Assembly: GCA_022821865.1 (NCBI GenBank)
Contig: JAJECW010000032.1
Span: 1 to 33,325, forward strand
Direction: 5' to 3'
Source: Pseudomonadales bacterium
GTDB taxonomy: Bacteria > Pseudomonadota > Gammaproteobacteria > Pseudomonadales > Pseudohongiellaceae
DNA length: 33,325 nt
A model generated the notes under the pieces. The model ran no database searches, had not been told where the DNA came from, and saw nothing but the letters and a program-made list of their open reading frames with translations. Shown piece after piece: positions 1 to 8,956 of the stretch (position 1 is its first letter; every line of letters starts with the position of its first letter). The position numbers and the translations under genes are program-made.

Positions 1-18
1 TTAAGTCAGAGCTTCCCT

Positions 19-132
19 GCGGCACATGGAAGTGCCGCCGAATTCGATGGCGTAAGCCATTGAATTCGGGAGCAAAACAAAACCACGCTTTTGTTTTGCG
101 ATAATGAAAAACTCCACGGATGGAGTTTTTCA
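19..132 (+). repeat. Four-hairpin structured element, copy A
   Basis: Four consecutive hairpins can be folded by hand. HP1 spans 19-38 (7 bp, loop AUGGAA). HP2 spans 39-68 (13 bp with one G-U pair, GUAA tetraloop at 52-55). HP3 spans 72-99 (11 bp, GCAAAACAAAA pairing across loop CCACGC). HP4 spans 105-132 (12 bp, loop CGGA). The element matches 21369-21482 with no gaps, about 80 percent identical by hand count. HP3 is identical in both copies. Five pairs differ by compensating changes on both sides (20/37, 41/66, 45/62, 109/128, 112/125). One reading frame that is open through copy B meets a TAA at 53-55 here, so a conserved peptide is unlikely. It lies upstream of lpoA, but about 160 bases separate it from the likely start. 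Its function is unknown to me. Confidence 0.85.
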
Positions 133-294
133 GAGAATACCCAGGAGCCTGCGCCGTAAGTTCGCTGCATTTCGGAACGGCCCTTGAGAAATTTCGCGCG
201 AAAATTTGGCGCTGCGGCTTGTCCTGTATTAGGCTTTCCGTGGCGCCGCCGGTTGGCTGGCGCAGTTGCCTGTTTTCGGCGCTCGGGGTTTCCC
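133..294. other. Intergenic stretch before lpoA, no feature recognised
   Basis: No gene, RNA or clear promoter can be supported here. The lpoA frame is open back to a TTG at 184, so a longer N-terminus cannot be excluded. An AGGAG at 143-147 is not followed by a plausible start codon at normal spacing. Confidence 0.4.
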
Positions 295-2073
295 TTGACT
301 GTTTTACGATTCATGTTTTTGTCTGCGCTGCTGGGACTTGCGGGCTGTGGCGGGTCCGGCGGGATGCGGGATACGGCGGTGGTTGGACCGGCTCGGGACG
401 CTGTGGCGGTCTTGCTGGCTGAGGCCGATGCCGCCATTGGCGTGGAAGCCGCCTTGTTGCGGATGGAAGCGGCCGGGCGGCTGCTGGAAGAAGGGAGACT
501 TGAGGAAGCGGTTGCGGTTGCCGATTCCGCGCTTTCTCCGCCGGTGGAACTGGCAACCCGGCTTGCGCTGTTGCGAACCCGCATCAGCCTGGCGGCGAGC
601 GATGCCGCCGGAGCCATGGCGCGGCTGCGTGAAACCGCGCCGCCGGCCAGGGGGGAAGAAGAGTTTATCGACTACCACCTGCTGCTCGGCGACGCGGCCA
701 GCGCCCTGGACCAGCCCCGGCAGGCCATTACCGCCTGGACCGAGGCGGCCATTTTGCTCGATGGCGAGCCGGGCGAGGAGGTGCGCCGCAAGATCTGGGC
801 GACGCTGGAAAGCCGCAGCGCCCGGGAACTGGAGGAAATGGCCGCCGCGAGCACGAGCTATGAATTGCGGGGCTGGGTCGAGCTTGCCCGGGTGGTGGAC
901 TCCGGCGAGCACAGCATTCCGCGGCAACTGGAGTCGCTGGTGAACTGGCGCCGGGCCTGGGAACAGCACTCGGCGGCGCGGCAATTGCCGGAGCAGTTGC
1001 GCCAGCTAGAGGCGGCCTGGGATGAACGACCGCGCCATATCGCCCTGATGCTGCCCCTGGGCGAGGCGGCCGGCGCGGCGATTCAGCAGGGGTTTCTCGC
1101 GGGTTACTACGAGGCCCTGGCGGTTTCCCGGGAGGTGCCGCGCATTTCGCTGTTTGATTCCACCGGTGCCGCCGATATTCGTCCGTTGTACCAGCAGGCG
1201 GTGGATTCCGGCGCCGACCTGATTGTGGGGCCGCTGTTCAAGGAACTGGTCAACCAACTGTTTGCCGCCGGAGAATTGCCGGCGCCGACCCTGGCGTTGA
1301 ACTATACCGACGCGGAACCGCCTGTCGGCGAAGGCAGGCTGTTCCAGTTCGCCCTGGCGCCGGAAGATGAAATCGATGCGGTCATCGACCTTGCCCTTGC
1401 GTCGGGCCATCGCAATGCGGCGGTCATCTATCCGGCCAACGATGTCTTCCTGCGCCTGCAGAACATCTTCGCCGAACGCTGGCAGGCCCGGGGCGGCGAG
1501 TTTGTGGCCCGGGCGGCCTATCTCGGCGGCGGCGATTTCACCGAAGTGGTCAAGACCGTTCTCGATATCGACGCCAGCGAGGCGCGGCTTGCCCGGCTGC
1601 TCGACATCCTGCCCCGCTCGAATGTGGAGTTCACGCCCCGGCGGCGGCGGGATATCGACTTCATCTTCCTGATGGCGAATCCCCAGGTGGGGCGGCAGAT
1701 CAAGCCCGCGCTCGATTTCTACTACGCCGAAGACCTGCCGGTTTTCGCCCTGCCCTCGATTTACGACGGCGCCGAGAATCCCGAAAGCAACCGCGACCTG
1801 AACGGGGTGATTTTCGCCGACGCCCCCCTGATGTGGCTGAATGAAGATCCGGCGCTTGCCGCCAGCGGAGCGGAGCGCAGGCTGCAGGCCATGGGAATCG
1901 ACAGCTTCCGATTGTATCCCCGCCTTGGCCAGTTCCTGCGGGGGCAGGTCACGAGCCTGCGCGGCGCCACGGGAGAGCTGCGCATGGAAGACAATCGCCG
2001 GATTCACCGCCGGCTCACGCCGGGGCGATTCGAGAACGGCATCGCCGTGCCACTGGCGGAACCCGGCGCCTGA
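295..2073 (+). CDS. lpoA: Penicillin-binding protein activator LpoA (outer membrane lipoprotein)
   Basis: LpoA is an outer membrane lipoprotein that reaches through peptidoglycan to stimulate PBP1A. The product starts with a lipoprotein signal ending in LAGC, followed by Gly/Ser. An alpha-helical, Ala/Leu/Glu-rich TPR-like region covers roughly residues 30-240. A C-terminal periplasmic-binding-protein-like domain follows (HIALMLPLG, DLIVGPLFKE, FRLYPRLGQF). The family identity also fits the next gene, yraN. Start choice: TTG at 295 gives MTVLRF before the hydrophobic stretch and a GGGG 8 bases upstream. ATG at 313 gives a signal of only 11 residues without a positive charge, and TTG at 184 would put a long Arg-rich leader before the signal. 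The function is well supported; the start is uncertain. Confidence 0.88.
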   Translation: MTVLRFMFLSALLGLAGCGGSGGMRDTAVVGPARDAVAVLLAEADAAIGVEAALLRMEAAGRLLEEGRLEEAVAVADSALSPPVELATRLALLRTRISLAASDAAGAMARLRETAPPARGEEEFIDYHLLLGDAASALDQPRQAITAWTEAAILLDGEPGEEVRRKIWATLESRSARELEEMAAASTSYELRGWVELARVVDSGEHSIPRQLESLVNWRRAWEQHSAARQLPEQLRQLEAAWDERPRHIALMLPLGEAAGAAIQQGFLAGYYEALAVSREVPRISLFDSTGAADIRPLYQQAVDSGADLIVGPLFKELVNQLFAAGELPAPTLALNYTDAEPPVGEGRLFQFALAPEDEIDAVIDLALASGHRNAAVIYPANDVFLRLQNIFAERWQARGGEFVARAAYLGGGDFTEVVKTVLDIDASEARLARLLDILPRSNVEFTPRRRRDIDFIFLMANPQVGRQIKPALDFYYAEDLPVFALPSIYDGAENPESNRDLNGVIFADAPLMWLNEDPALAASGAERRLQAMGIDSFRLYPRLGQFLRGQVTSLRGATGELRMEDNRRIHRRLTPGRFENGIAVPLAEPGA

Positions 2074-2076
2074 ACC

Positions 2077-2442
2077 ATGTCCGCGAGCACCCGGCACGCG
2101 GGCCACTTGCAGGAGCGGCGGGCGCTGCGCTTTCTCTCCGGCAAGGGCCTGAAGCTCATCGAGCCCAATTTCCACTGCCGCGCCGGGGAAGTCGACCTCA
2201 TCATGGGCGACCGGCAAGGAGCCGTGGTCTTTGTTGAAGTGCGCTACCGCAAAAGCGCCCGCTACGGCAGCGCCCAGGAAACGATCGGCCCAGGCAAACA
2301 GCGCCGGGTCCGGCTCGCCGCGGCCTGGTTCCTCAATGCCAGAAACTGGCAGCACAAGGCCTGCCGTTTCGATGTGGTGGCCATTACCGGCAATGGATCC
2401 AACGGCGCGGACCAGCTCGAATGGATTCGCGATGCGTTTTAA
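2077..2442 (+). CDS. yraN: YraN family (UPF0102) nuclease-like protein
   Basis: A 121-residue protein that begins three bases after the lpoA stop, so the two are almost certainly cotranscribed. It has the UPF0102 signature: an N-terminal GHLQERRALRFL helix, GEVDLIM around residues 37-43, and VFVEVRYRKS around residues 51-60. The Glu/Asp...Glu-x-x pattern is that of a Holliday-junction-resolvase-like (PD-(D/E)xK) fold. Members are about 120 residues long, so this is full length. Its biological role is not established. Position between lpoA and a DiaA/GmhA-type gene is the standard gammaproteobacterial arrangement. Confidence 0.92.
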   Translation: MSASTRHAGHLQERRALRFLSGKGLKLIEPNFHCRAGEVDLIMGDRQGAVVFVEVRYRKSARYGSAQETIGPGKQRRVRLAAAWFLNARNWQHKACRFDVVAITGNGSNGADQLEWIRDAF

Positions 2443-2514
2443 GGGCCCGCGTCATTACGGGTTACAATATCCGCGCATCATGGCCGATACAGAAGATTGC
2501 AGAATGGAACCTGA

Positions 2515-3683
<1,169 letters not shown>

Positions 3684-3708
3684 ATGCGCCGCAGGTTTCC
3701 AGGCGCGT

Positions 3709-4344
3709 TTACGCGGACATTTCCCGCTCAAGCTCCGACAGGCTCGCCTTGACCGAATCGCGGTTGAAAAGCCTTTCGCGGTATTCGATCAGCGGCCTGG
3801 TGCCGCGGTTTTCCGGCAACTCGATTCCCATCACCGGCAGGCGCCACAGAATCGGCGTGACGCAGCAGTCCACAATGGTGAATTCTTCGCTCATGAAGAA
3901 AGGCTTTTCGCCAAAAATCGGCGCCGTGGCGATCAGGCTGTCGCGCAGCTTGCCGCGCATGGCTTCGAGTTCCTCGTCGTCGCCTTCATTGGCGAGCAGC
4001 GGATCCACCAGGGCGCACCATTCGCGCCGCACGCGGTACATCCACAGCCGGCTTTGCGCCCGGGCCACGGGATACACCGGAAACAGCGGCGGATGGGGAA
4101 AGCGCTCGTCGAGATACTCCATGATGATGTTGGACTCGTAGAGTACAAGCTCGCGGTCGACCAGGGTCGGCAGGCTGTTGTAGGGGTTCAGGTCCACCAG
4201 GTCTTCAGGCAGGTTGTCGCCGTCCACGTCAATGAGATCGACGGTTACCTGCTTCTCGGCAAGGACGATACGTACGCGATGGCTGTAATGACTGACCGGG
4301 TCTGAAAAAAAGGTCATTGACGAACGCTTCGCGATAACTCCCAT
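3709..4344 (-). CDS. sspA: Stringent starvation protein A (GST-fold RNA polymerase-associated protein)
   Basis: SspA binds RNA polymerase and acts as a transcriptional regulator in stationary phase and stress. The 211-residue product matches the family closely: MTFFSDPVSHYSHRVRIVLA, DLNPYNSLPTLVDREL, IIMEYLDERFPHPPL, PVYPVARAQSRLWM and the C-terminal LSELEREM. It has an N-terminal thioredoxin-like half and a helical GST-C half. The start ATG at 4342-4344 has a GGGGAAG ribosome-binding site just upstream. It follows the cytochrome b/c1 gene by 32 bases and is probably cotranscribed with petABC. The downstream partner sspB, next to sspA in Pseudomonas, is not here. Confidence 0.96.
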   Translation of the reverse strand: MGVIAKRSSMTFFSDPVSHYSHRVRIVLAEKQVTVDLIDVDGDNLPEDLVDLNPYNSLPTLVDRELVLYESNIIMEYLDERFPHPPLFPVYPVARAQSRLWMYRVRREWCALVDPLLANEGDDEELEAMRGKLRDSLIATAPIFGEKPFFMSEEFTIVDCCVTPILWRLPVMGIELPENRGTRPLIEYRERLFNRDSVKASLSELEREMSA

Positions 4345-4376
4345 TGGCTTCCCCATTCGGGCGCTGCGGGCGCCGC

Positions 4377-6485
4377 TCAGTGATAGTCCTTGCGGAATTC
4401 CCGGCTCATCAGGGCCACGGAAATGTACAGCAGGCCCAGAAAGAGCAGGACCCAGACGCCGATCTGCTGGCGCCGGTAACGAATCGGCTCGCCGATGTAG
4501 TGGAGGAAATTCACCATGTCGGCAATCATGGCGTCGAATTCCGCGGGCTGCATGCCGCCGGTTCCCGCCACATGGCTGAGGCTGCACTCCATCGGATCCC
4601 CGGTGCCGTGGTCATCGCAGATCACGTCGCCCTGCAATTCATGCAGCACATTGGGCATGCCCACATTGGGAAAGATGCTGTTGTTCGTGCCGAAGGGCCG
4701 CACCGGATCATTGTAGAACGAGCGCAGGTAGGTGTAGAGCCAGTCCGGGCCCCGCACCCGGGAGATCAGGGTCAGATCCGGCGGCGCCACGCCGAACCAT
4801 TCGTTGGCGTCGTCCTCCGCCAGCGAATTGCGGATGTGGTCGCCGATCAGCGAATCGTCGAACACCAGGTTTTCCAGCACGAGTTCGTGTGGAATCTCGA
4901 GATCGTCGGCGGTGCGCTCATAGCGGGCGTAGCCGAGGGAATGGCAGGAAACGCAGTAGTTCATATAGTAGTTGAAGCCGCGCTGCAGCGAGGGCTTGTC
5001 CAGAAAATCAGTCTCCACATGATCCAGATCCAGATTGCCGGCTTCGGCGGCTTCGGCCCGTTCCGACACCAGCATCAGGGGCAGTATCACCAGCAGGGCG
5101 ATCAGCACGATGCTGCCGATGAGCTGGGGAATGCTGATCCAGCGCCCGGTGATCCGGTCCGGCGGCTGGGCCGTCCGTTCCCGCCGCGTGTACCAGGGCA
5201 TGAGGAAGAAGTAGCCAAAATAGACCGCGGTCATGATCTGGGCCAGCAGGGTCTTGGCGGGGCTTACCGCCTGGGTGCCAAGCACGCCGAGAATGAAGAA
5301 GCTGACCACGAAAAGCATCAGCGCCACGCGGCTGTACCAGCCCTTGTAGCGCATCGAGCGCACCGGGCTGCGGTCGAGCCAAGGCAGGAAGAACAGGATC
5401 GCGATGGCGCCGAACATCACCAGCAGGCCCCAGAATTTCGCGTCGATGCCGAACAGCGGCACGGTCACCGCCCGCAGCATCGAGTAGAAAGGCGTGTAGT
5501 ACCAGACCGGGGGCACGTGTTCCGGCGTCTTGAGCGAATCCGCCTCCTGGAAGTTCGCCACTTCGAGGAAATAGCCGCCCATCTCCGGCGCGAAAAAGAC
5601 CACCGCGAAGAACACGATGAAAAACAGCACCACGCCGCCGAGATCGTGGAACAGGGTGTAGTAGGGGTGGAAGGGCACGCTGTCCAGGGGTACCCCGTCA
5701 GGCCCCTTGTGCCGCTTGATCTCGATGCCGTCGGGGTTGTTGGAACCCACCTCGTGCAGCGCCAGGATATGCAGCACCACCAGGGCGATGAGCACCAGCG
5801 GCAGGGCCACCACGTGCAGGGCGAAGAAACGGTTCAGCGTCGCCCCGGATATGAGATAGTCGCCGCGCACCCAGATCAGCAGATCCTCGCCGATGATGGG
5901 GATGGCGCCGATCAGCGACACGATCACATTGGCGCCCCAGTAGGACATCTGGCCCCAGGGCAGCACATAGCCGAGGAAGCCTTCCATCACCAGAATCAGG
6001 TAGATGGCCATGCCGAAGATCCAGATGAGTTCCCGCGGCCGCTGGTAGGAACCGTACATCAGGCCCCGGAACATGTGCGCATAGACCACGAAGAAGAACG
6101 CCGAAGCCCCGGTGGAATGAACGTAGCGCAGCAGCCAGCCCCATTCGACGTCGCGCATGATGTATTCGATGGAGGCGAAGGCCCCCTCGGCGCTGGCGGT
6201 ATAATTCATCGTCAGCCAGATCCCGGAAAGGATCTGGATGACGAGCACCGCCAGGGACAGCACGCCGAAGAAGTACCAGAAATTGAAATTGGACGGGGCG
6301 TGGTACTTCGACATGTGCGTTTCCCAGGCCTTGACCACGGGAAGTCTTGCGTCGATCCAGCCCACCAGGCCCATGAATCCGGCCGTCAGACGGCCGGGGG
6401 GCTGTGCCGCGCCAGCGCCGTCGGCGGCCGCGGATTCCGGCGCTTCGTTCACCGCAAGGTCTCCCTGTTCGCCTGCCCCGCTCAT
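4377..6485 (-). CDS. Cytochrome b / cytochrome c1 fusion of the bc1 complex
   Basis: One 702-residue reading frame encodes two subunits of ubiquinol:cytochrome c oxidoreductase. Residues about 1-455 are cytochrome b: multiple membrane segments, paired haem histidines in RYVHSTGAS/VYAHMFRG and FALHVVALP/VVLHILALHEV, and PVWYYTPFYSMLRA at the quinol site. A hydrophobic segment ending SERAEAAEA (about 482) looks like an internal signal peptide. Residues about 483-702 are cytochrome c1: haem c motif CVSCH at 511-515, candidate axial Met in FPNVGMPN, and a C-terminal membrane anchor. This is the FbcH layout of Bradyrhizobium, where the polyprotein is cleaved after synthesis; I infer the same here. 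Start overlaps the Rieske stop (ATGA). Pseudomonas has two separate genes. Confidence 0.95.
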   Translation of the reverse strand: MSGAGEQGDLAVNEAPESAAADGAGAAQPPGRLTAGFMGLVGWIDARLPVVKAWETHMSKYHAPSNFNFWYFFGVLSLAVLVIQILSGIWLTMNYTASAEGAFASIEYIMRDVEWGWLLRYVHSTGASAFFFVVYAHMFRGLMYGSYQRPRELIWIFGMAIYLILVMEGFLGYVLPWGQMSYWGANVIVSLIGAIPIIGEDLLIWVRGDYLISGATLNRFFALHVVALPLVLIALVVLHILALHEVGSNNPDGIEIKRHKGPDGVPLDSVPFHPYYTLFHDLGGVVLFFIVFFAVVFFAPEMGGYFLEVANFQEADSLKTPEHVPPVWYYTPFYSMLRAVTVPLFGIDAKFWGLLVMFGAIAILFFLPWLDRSPVRSMRYKGWYSRVALMLFVVSFFILGVLGTQAVSPAKTLLAQIMTAVYFGYFFLMPWYTRRERTAQPPDRITGRWISIPQLIGSIVLIALLVILPLMLVSERAEAAEAGNLDLDHVETDFLDKPSLQRGFNYYMNYCVSCHSLGYARYERTADDLEIPHELVLENLVFDDSLIGDHIRNSLAEDDANEWFGVAPPDLTLISRVRGPDWLYTYLRSFYNDPVRPFGTNNSIFPNVGMPNVLHELQGDVICDDHGTGDPMECSLSHVAGTGGMQPAEFDAMIADMVNFLHYIGEPIRYRRQQIGVWVLLFLGLLYISVALMSREFRKDYH

Positions 6486-7075
6486 GCCGCGCTCTCCTCA
6501 TCGATGCCGATGACGAGAACATTGTCGCCTTCGTAGGAATAGGGAGGCACTTCCATGTTGCGGGAGGCCGGCGAGCCGCTGTAGACCCGGCCCGCGAGAT
6601 CGAAGCGGGAACCGTGGCAGGGACAGAAGAAGCCGCCGTTCCATTCGGCGTCGAAAGGCTGGGGCCGCAACTCGATATGTGGAGTCGGCGAACAGAACAG
6701 GTGCGGGCAAAGGCCGACGAGCACCATCACTTCAGGCGTGCGCGAGCGGAATTCGTTTTGCGCGTACCCGGGTTGTTCCGGTTCTTCCGAATCGGGGTCG
6801 GCGAGCCGGTCCGGATCGCGGTTCAGGGCTTCGAGAGCCTCGGGGCTGCGCCGGACAATGAAAATGGGCCGGCCGCGCCAGGCGGGAATCGGGCCAAGCA
6901 TTTCGCCCGGGGCGAGATTGCCGATGTCGATGCGAACCGGCGCCCCCGCGGCCCTTGCCTCGGCGCTCGGATTCCAGGATCCGATCAAGGGCGCCGCCGC
7001 GCCAGCCACGCCCACTGCGCCCAGCGCGGATGTTGAGCCCACCAGAAAGCGTCTGCGCGCCGTCATGCGGGCCAT
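6482..7075 (-). CDS. petA: Rieske iron-sulfur subunit of the cytochrome bc1 complex
   Basis: A 197-residue protein that carries the 2Fe-2S cluster accepting electrons from quinol. The N-terminus (TARRRFLVGST) followed by a hydrophobic segment is a Tat-type signal/anchor. Cluster ligands are CPHLFC at 123-128 and CPCHGS at 151-156. The insert between the anchor and the cluster domain (about 95-115, Glu/Pro-rich) is normal for the proteobacterial type. The start at 7073-7075 is fixed by an AGGAGG six bases upstream. It is first of the petABC-sspA operon; its stop overlaps the cytochrome b/c1 start. Confidence 0.96.
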   Translation of the reverse strand: MARMTARRRFLVGSTSALGAVGVAGAAAPLIGSWNPSAEARAAGAPVRIDIGNLAPGEMLGPIPAWRGRPIFIVRRSPEALEALNRDPDRLADPDSEEPEQPGYAQNEFRSRTPEVMVLVGLCPHLFCSPTPHIELRPQPFDAEWNGGFFCPCHGSRFDLAGRVYSGSPASRNMEVPPYSYEGDNVLVIGIDEESAA

Positions 7076-7081
7076 TCCATG

Positions 7082-7087
7082 CCTCCT
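7082..7087 (-). promoter_or_regulatory. Ribosome-binding site of the Rieske gene
   Basis: AGGAGG on the minus strand lies six bases before the ATG at 7073-7075. A second ATG at 7078-7080 is only one base away and out of frame, and a third at 7064-7066 is too far. The spacing decides the start. Confidence 0.75.
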
Positions 7088-7090
7088 GTC

Positions 7091-7204
7091 CGGTCATTCC
7101 ACGAGTATTCGCCTGTCCCGTCATTCCGCGCGAAGTCGCGGAATCCCCATGCGCGGCCACTGTTTGAAGTTACGTCACTTCGCTTCGCTGCGCGCGGAAT
7201 GTCA
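7091..7204. repeat. Cluster of GTCATTCYGCG-type palindromic repeats upstream of petA
   Basis: The gap between rpsI and the Rieske gene is filled with copies of a dispersed repeat. A short full copy lies at 7120-7146 (GTCATTCCGCG, then CGCGGAATC pairing back). A partial GTCATTCC lies near 7092, and an inverted partial copy at about 7178-7204 ends GGAATGTCA. The family recurs at 9689, 15822-15895 and 18455-18526. Any petABC promoter must lie within or beside these repeats; I could not identify one. Confidence 0.65.
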
Positions 7205-7279
7205 GTTGGAATGCTTCGCTGCGCGCAGATCGACAAATCGCTGTTATCCATGCCGGAAGGTTGCATTGGAAAAGAAATT

Positions 7280-7672
7280 CTAGCGCTTGGAGTACTGCGG
7301 CCGCTTGCGCGCCTTGCGCAAACCCACCTTCTTGCGCTCGACTTCCCGAGCGTCCCGGGAAACGAATCCGGCCTTGCGCAAGGTGGGCTTGAGTTCGCTG
7401 TCGTAGTCGATCAGCGCCCGGGTAATGCCATGCCGGATCGCCCCGGCCTGGCCAAAGCTGCCGCCGCCGCGCACGGTAACCCGAATGTCGAAGCGTTGCG
7501 CCATATCCACCACTTCCAGCGGCTGGCGCACGATCATGCGCGCCACCTCGCGACCAAAGTAGGTGTCGATGGGGCGTTGGTTGATCACGATATTGCCGCT
7601 GCCGCGGCTGAGATAGACTCGCGCGGTGGAAGTCTTGCGGCGGCCGGTGCCGTAATGCTGGCTGGTTTCCAT
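7280..7672 (-). CDS. rpsI: 30S ribosomal protein S9
   Basis: A 130-residue protein, the normal bacterial length. It shows [15 protein letters not shown] at the N-terminus, [16 protein letters not shown] in the middle, [18 protein letters not shown], and the invariant C-terminal KRPQYSKR that reaches the ribosomal P site. It follows rplM by 32 bases in the universal rplM-rpsI operon. Confidence 0.98.
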   Translation of the reverse strand: METSQHYGTGRRKTSTARVYLSRGSGNIVINQRPIDTYFGREVARMIVRQPLEVVDMAQRFDIRVTVRGGGSFGQAGAIRHGITRALIDYDSELKPTLRKAGFVSRDAREVERKKVGLRKARKRPQYSKR

Positions 7673-7704
7673 TTCGATGATTCTGTCTTGGATTCGTTTG
7701 GGGA

Positions 7705-8133
7705 TTACAGTTTCAGGGTTTGCGGTTGCTGCGCCGCATGGGGGTGCTCGCCGCCGGCGTAGACTTTCAGTTTCTTCAGCATGATCCGGCTCAGCCGGTT
7801 GCGCGGCATCATGCCCCGCACCGCGAGGCGAACCACCCGCTCGGGGGACTTTTCGAGCAACTGCGCGAAGGAGATCGACTTCAGTCCGCCGGAATAGCCG
7901 GAATGCGAGTGGTACAGCTTGTCGCTGGCCTTCCTGCCGGTAACCCGCACCTTGTCGGCATTGATTACCACGACAAAGTCGCCGGTGTCCACATGCGGCG
8001 TGAATTCCGCCTTGTGCTTGCCGCGCAGACGAGCGGCAATGGCGCTTGCCATCCGCCCCAGGGTCTGGCCCTCGGCATCCACCAGCAGCCAGTTGCGGGC
8101 CACCTCGCCCTGCCGTGCGCTATAGGTCTTCAT
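7705..8133 (-). CDS. rplM: 50S ribosomal protein L13
   Basis: A 142-residue protein of normal length that binds 23S rRNA early in large-subunit assembly. Family landmarks are [41 protein letters not shown] and [18 protein letters not shown]. The frame permits a GTG one codon upstream at 8134-8136, but ATG at 8131-8133 gives the standard N-terminus MKTYSA. It is the first gene of rplM-rpsI and has a good sigma70 promoter at 8169-8197. Confidence 0.98.
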   Translation of the reverse strand: MKTYSARQGEVARNWLLVDAEGQTLGRMASAIAARLRGKHKAEFTPHVDTGDFVVVINADKVRVTGRKASDKLYHSHSGYSGGLKSISFAQLLEKSPERVVRLAVRGMMPRNRLSRIMLKKLKVYAGGEHPHAAQQPQTLKL

Positions 8134-8168
8134 CACTCGATTCTTAAGCGGTTTTCAAGGGAGCGCGG

Positions 8169-8197
8169 ATATTACCCGAGCCGCCCATGGGATTCAA
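8169..8197 (-). promoter_or_regulatory. Sigma70-type promoter of rplM-rpsI
   Basis: On the minus strand, TTGAAT (8192-8197) and TAATAT (8169-8174) are separated by exactly 17 bases. Transcription would begin near 8162, giving a leader of about 30 bases to rplM. The promoter lies between vapC and rplM, so the ribosomal operon keeps its own promoter despite the accessory genes inserted upstream. Confidence 0.7.
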
Positions 8198-8267
8198 GCG
8201 GAAAATTGGGGCATCCATCGAATTTTCCAGCAGGAACGCCCGAGTCATGCCCACGGCTGCGAGCCAC

Positions 8268-8696
8268 TCAGGAATCCGGCATAAAAGGGTTGGCGATGCG
8301 CAATCGGCCAATTTCCTGTCCATGCTGCAGATCTTCCGTAAACAGAGTGCCGCAACCCACCTCAAGAGCGGCGGCGACTATCAGCGAATCGTAAAAGCTG
8401 AATTGGTAGCGATATCGAATCTCAAGACCCCTGCGGTACAGTGTGCGCCCCGGATTGACCTTCCAGAGCGGCAGCAATACAGATTCAAAAAATCTGCTCG
8501 TATCCTCCGAGTCAAGCGGGGTAGCCAGCTTGGTAGTGATCACGTTCAGGGTTTCCTGCACGACCTGGAAACTTATCACGGCGTTCCCGGTCCGCAGTGC
8601 CTTGTTTACAAGATTTGCGGCAATCCCATGCTTGTGGTGATTGCGTTCATCGAACAGGTACACCAGGATGTTGGAATCAAGAAAACTAGCGCTCAT
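8268..8696 (-). CDS. PIN-domain ribonuclease toxin (VapC-like)
   Basis: A 142-residue PIN-domain protein. The acidic metal-binding residues are visible: Asp7 in FLDSNILVYLFD, Glu48 in QVVQETLNV, Asp103 in FYDSLIVAAA and Asp122 in LFTEDLQHG. This wording is typical of VapC-type toxins, which cleave RNA. The gene starts inside the last codons of the upstream ribbon-helix-helix gene (11-base overlap), the standard antitoxin-toxin arrangement. The stop region merges with a degenerate GGATTC-type repeat (about 8222-8280), so the extreme C-terminus may have been altered by repeat insertion. Confidence 0.9.
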   Translation of the reverse strand: MSASFLDSNILVYLFDERNHHKHGIAANLVNKALRTGNAVISFQVVQETLNVITTKLATPLDSEDTSRFFESVLLPLWKVNPGRTLYRRGLEIRYRYQFSFYDSLIVAAALEVGCGTLFTEDLQHGQEIGRLRIANPFMPDS

Positions 8697-8910
8697 TCAT
8701 TTCGTCCCTGGTGAATTTGCGTCCATGAGTTCGTGCGCGCACCCTCAGTTCACGGATCAACTCCATAGCTTCCTCCGCCCTGCGTTTGCGTTGCACATAT
8801 TCTTCAAGCCATTCGCGAAACCGGGCATTCAGCGTTGTGCCCTCGTTAGCGGCCATATCCCGGGCGGCCGCGATCAGATTCTCGTCGGCGCTGAGAGTGA
8901 TGTTCTTCAT
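8686..8910 (-). CDS. Ribbon-helix-helix antitoxin of the PIN toxin pair
   Basis: A 74-residue protein beginning MKNITLSADENLIAAARDMA, a typical ribbon-helix-helix N-terminus that binds DNA as a dimer. A charged helical C-terminus (about 45-74) would wrap the toxin. It overlaps the toxin start by 11 bases. A near-perfect 32-bp dyad just upstream (8922-8953) is the likely autoregulatory operator. GGAAACC precedes the ATG. Confidence 0.88.
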   Translation of the reverse strand: MKNITLSADENLIAAARDMAANEGTTLNARFREWLEEYVQRKRRAEEAMELIRELRVRARTHGRKFTRDEMNER

Positions 8911-8921
8911 GCAGGAAACCT

Positions 8922-8953
8922 CACACTGAAATTGTGTACACGATTATAGTGTG
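8922..8953 (-). promoter_or_regulatory. Dyad operator with -10 box of the toxin-antitoxin operon
   Basis: A symmetric arrangement: CACACT, six bases, GTGTACAC, six bases, AGTGTG. Thirteen of 16 half-site positions are palindromic about a centre at 8937/8938. A perfect TATAAT on the minus strand (8943-8948) lies inside the dyad, so a bound ribbon-helix-helix antitoxin would block the promoter. No good -35 box is seen; that region is inside the 3' end of mod. Confidence 0.7.
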
Positions 8954-8956
8954 GAA

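Noticed and set aside
120-422. A 100-codon frame starting in HP4 of copy A
   Set aside because: It overlaps lpoA out of frame and does not resemble a protein family.
1006-2355. A 449-codon minus-strand frame opposite lpoA and yraN
   Set aside because: It is a shadow of two well-identified genes, with no domain or ribosome-binding site.
4344-6536. A 730-codon open frame on the plus strand opposite the cytochrome b/c1 gene
   Set aside because: It is antisense to a gene with unmistakable motifs, has His/Gln/Gly-rich composition typical of the reverse of GC-rich codons, and resembles no family.
7091-7204. Palindromic repeats as insertion-sequence ends
   Set aside because: No transposase gene lies between any pair of copies, and no target-site duplication could be seen.
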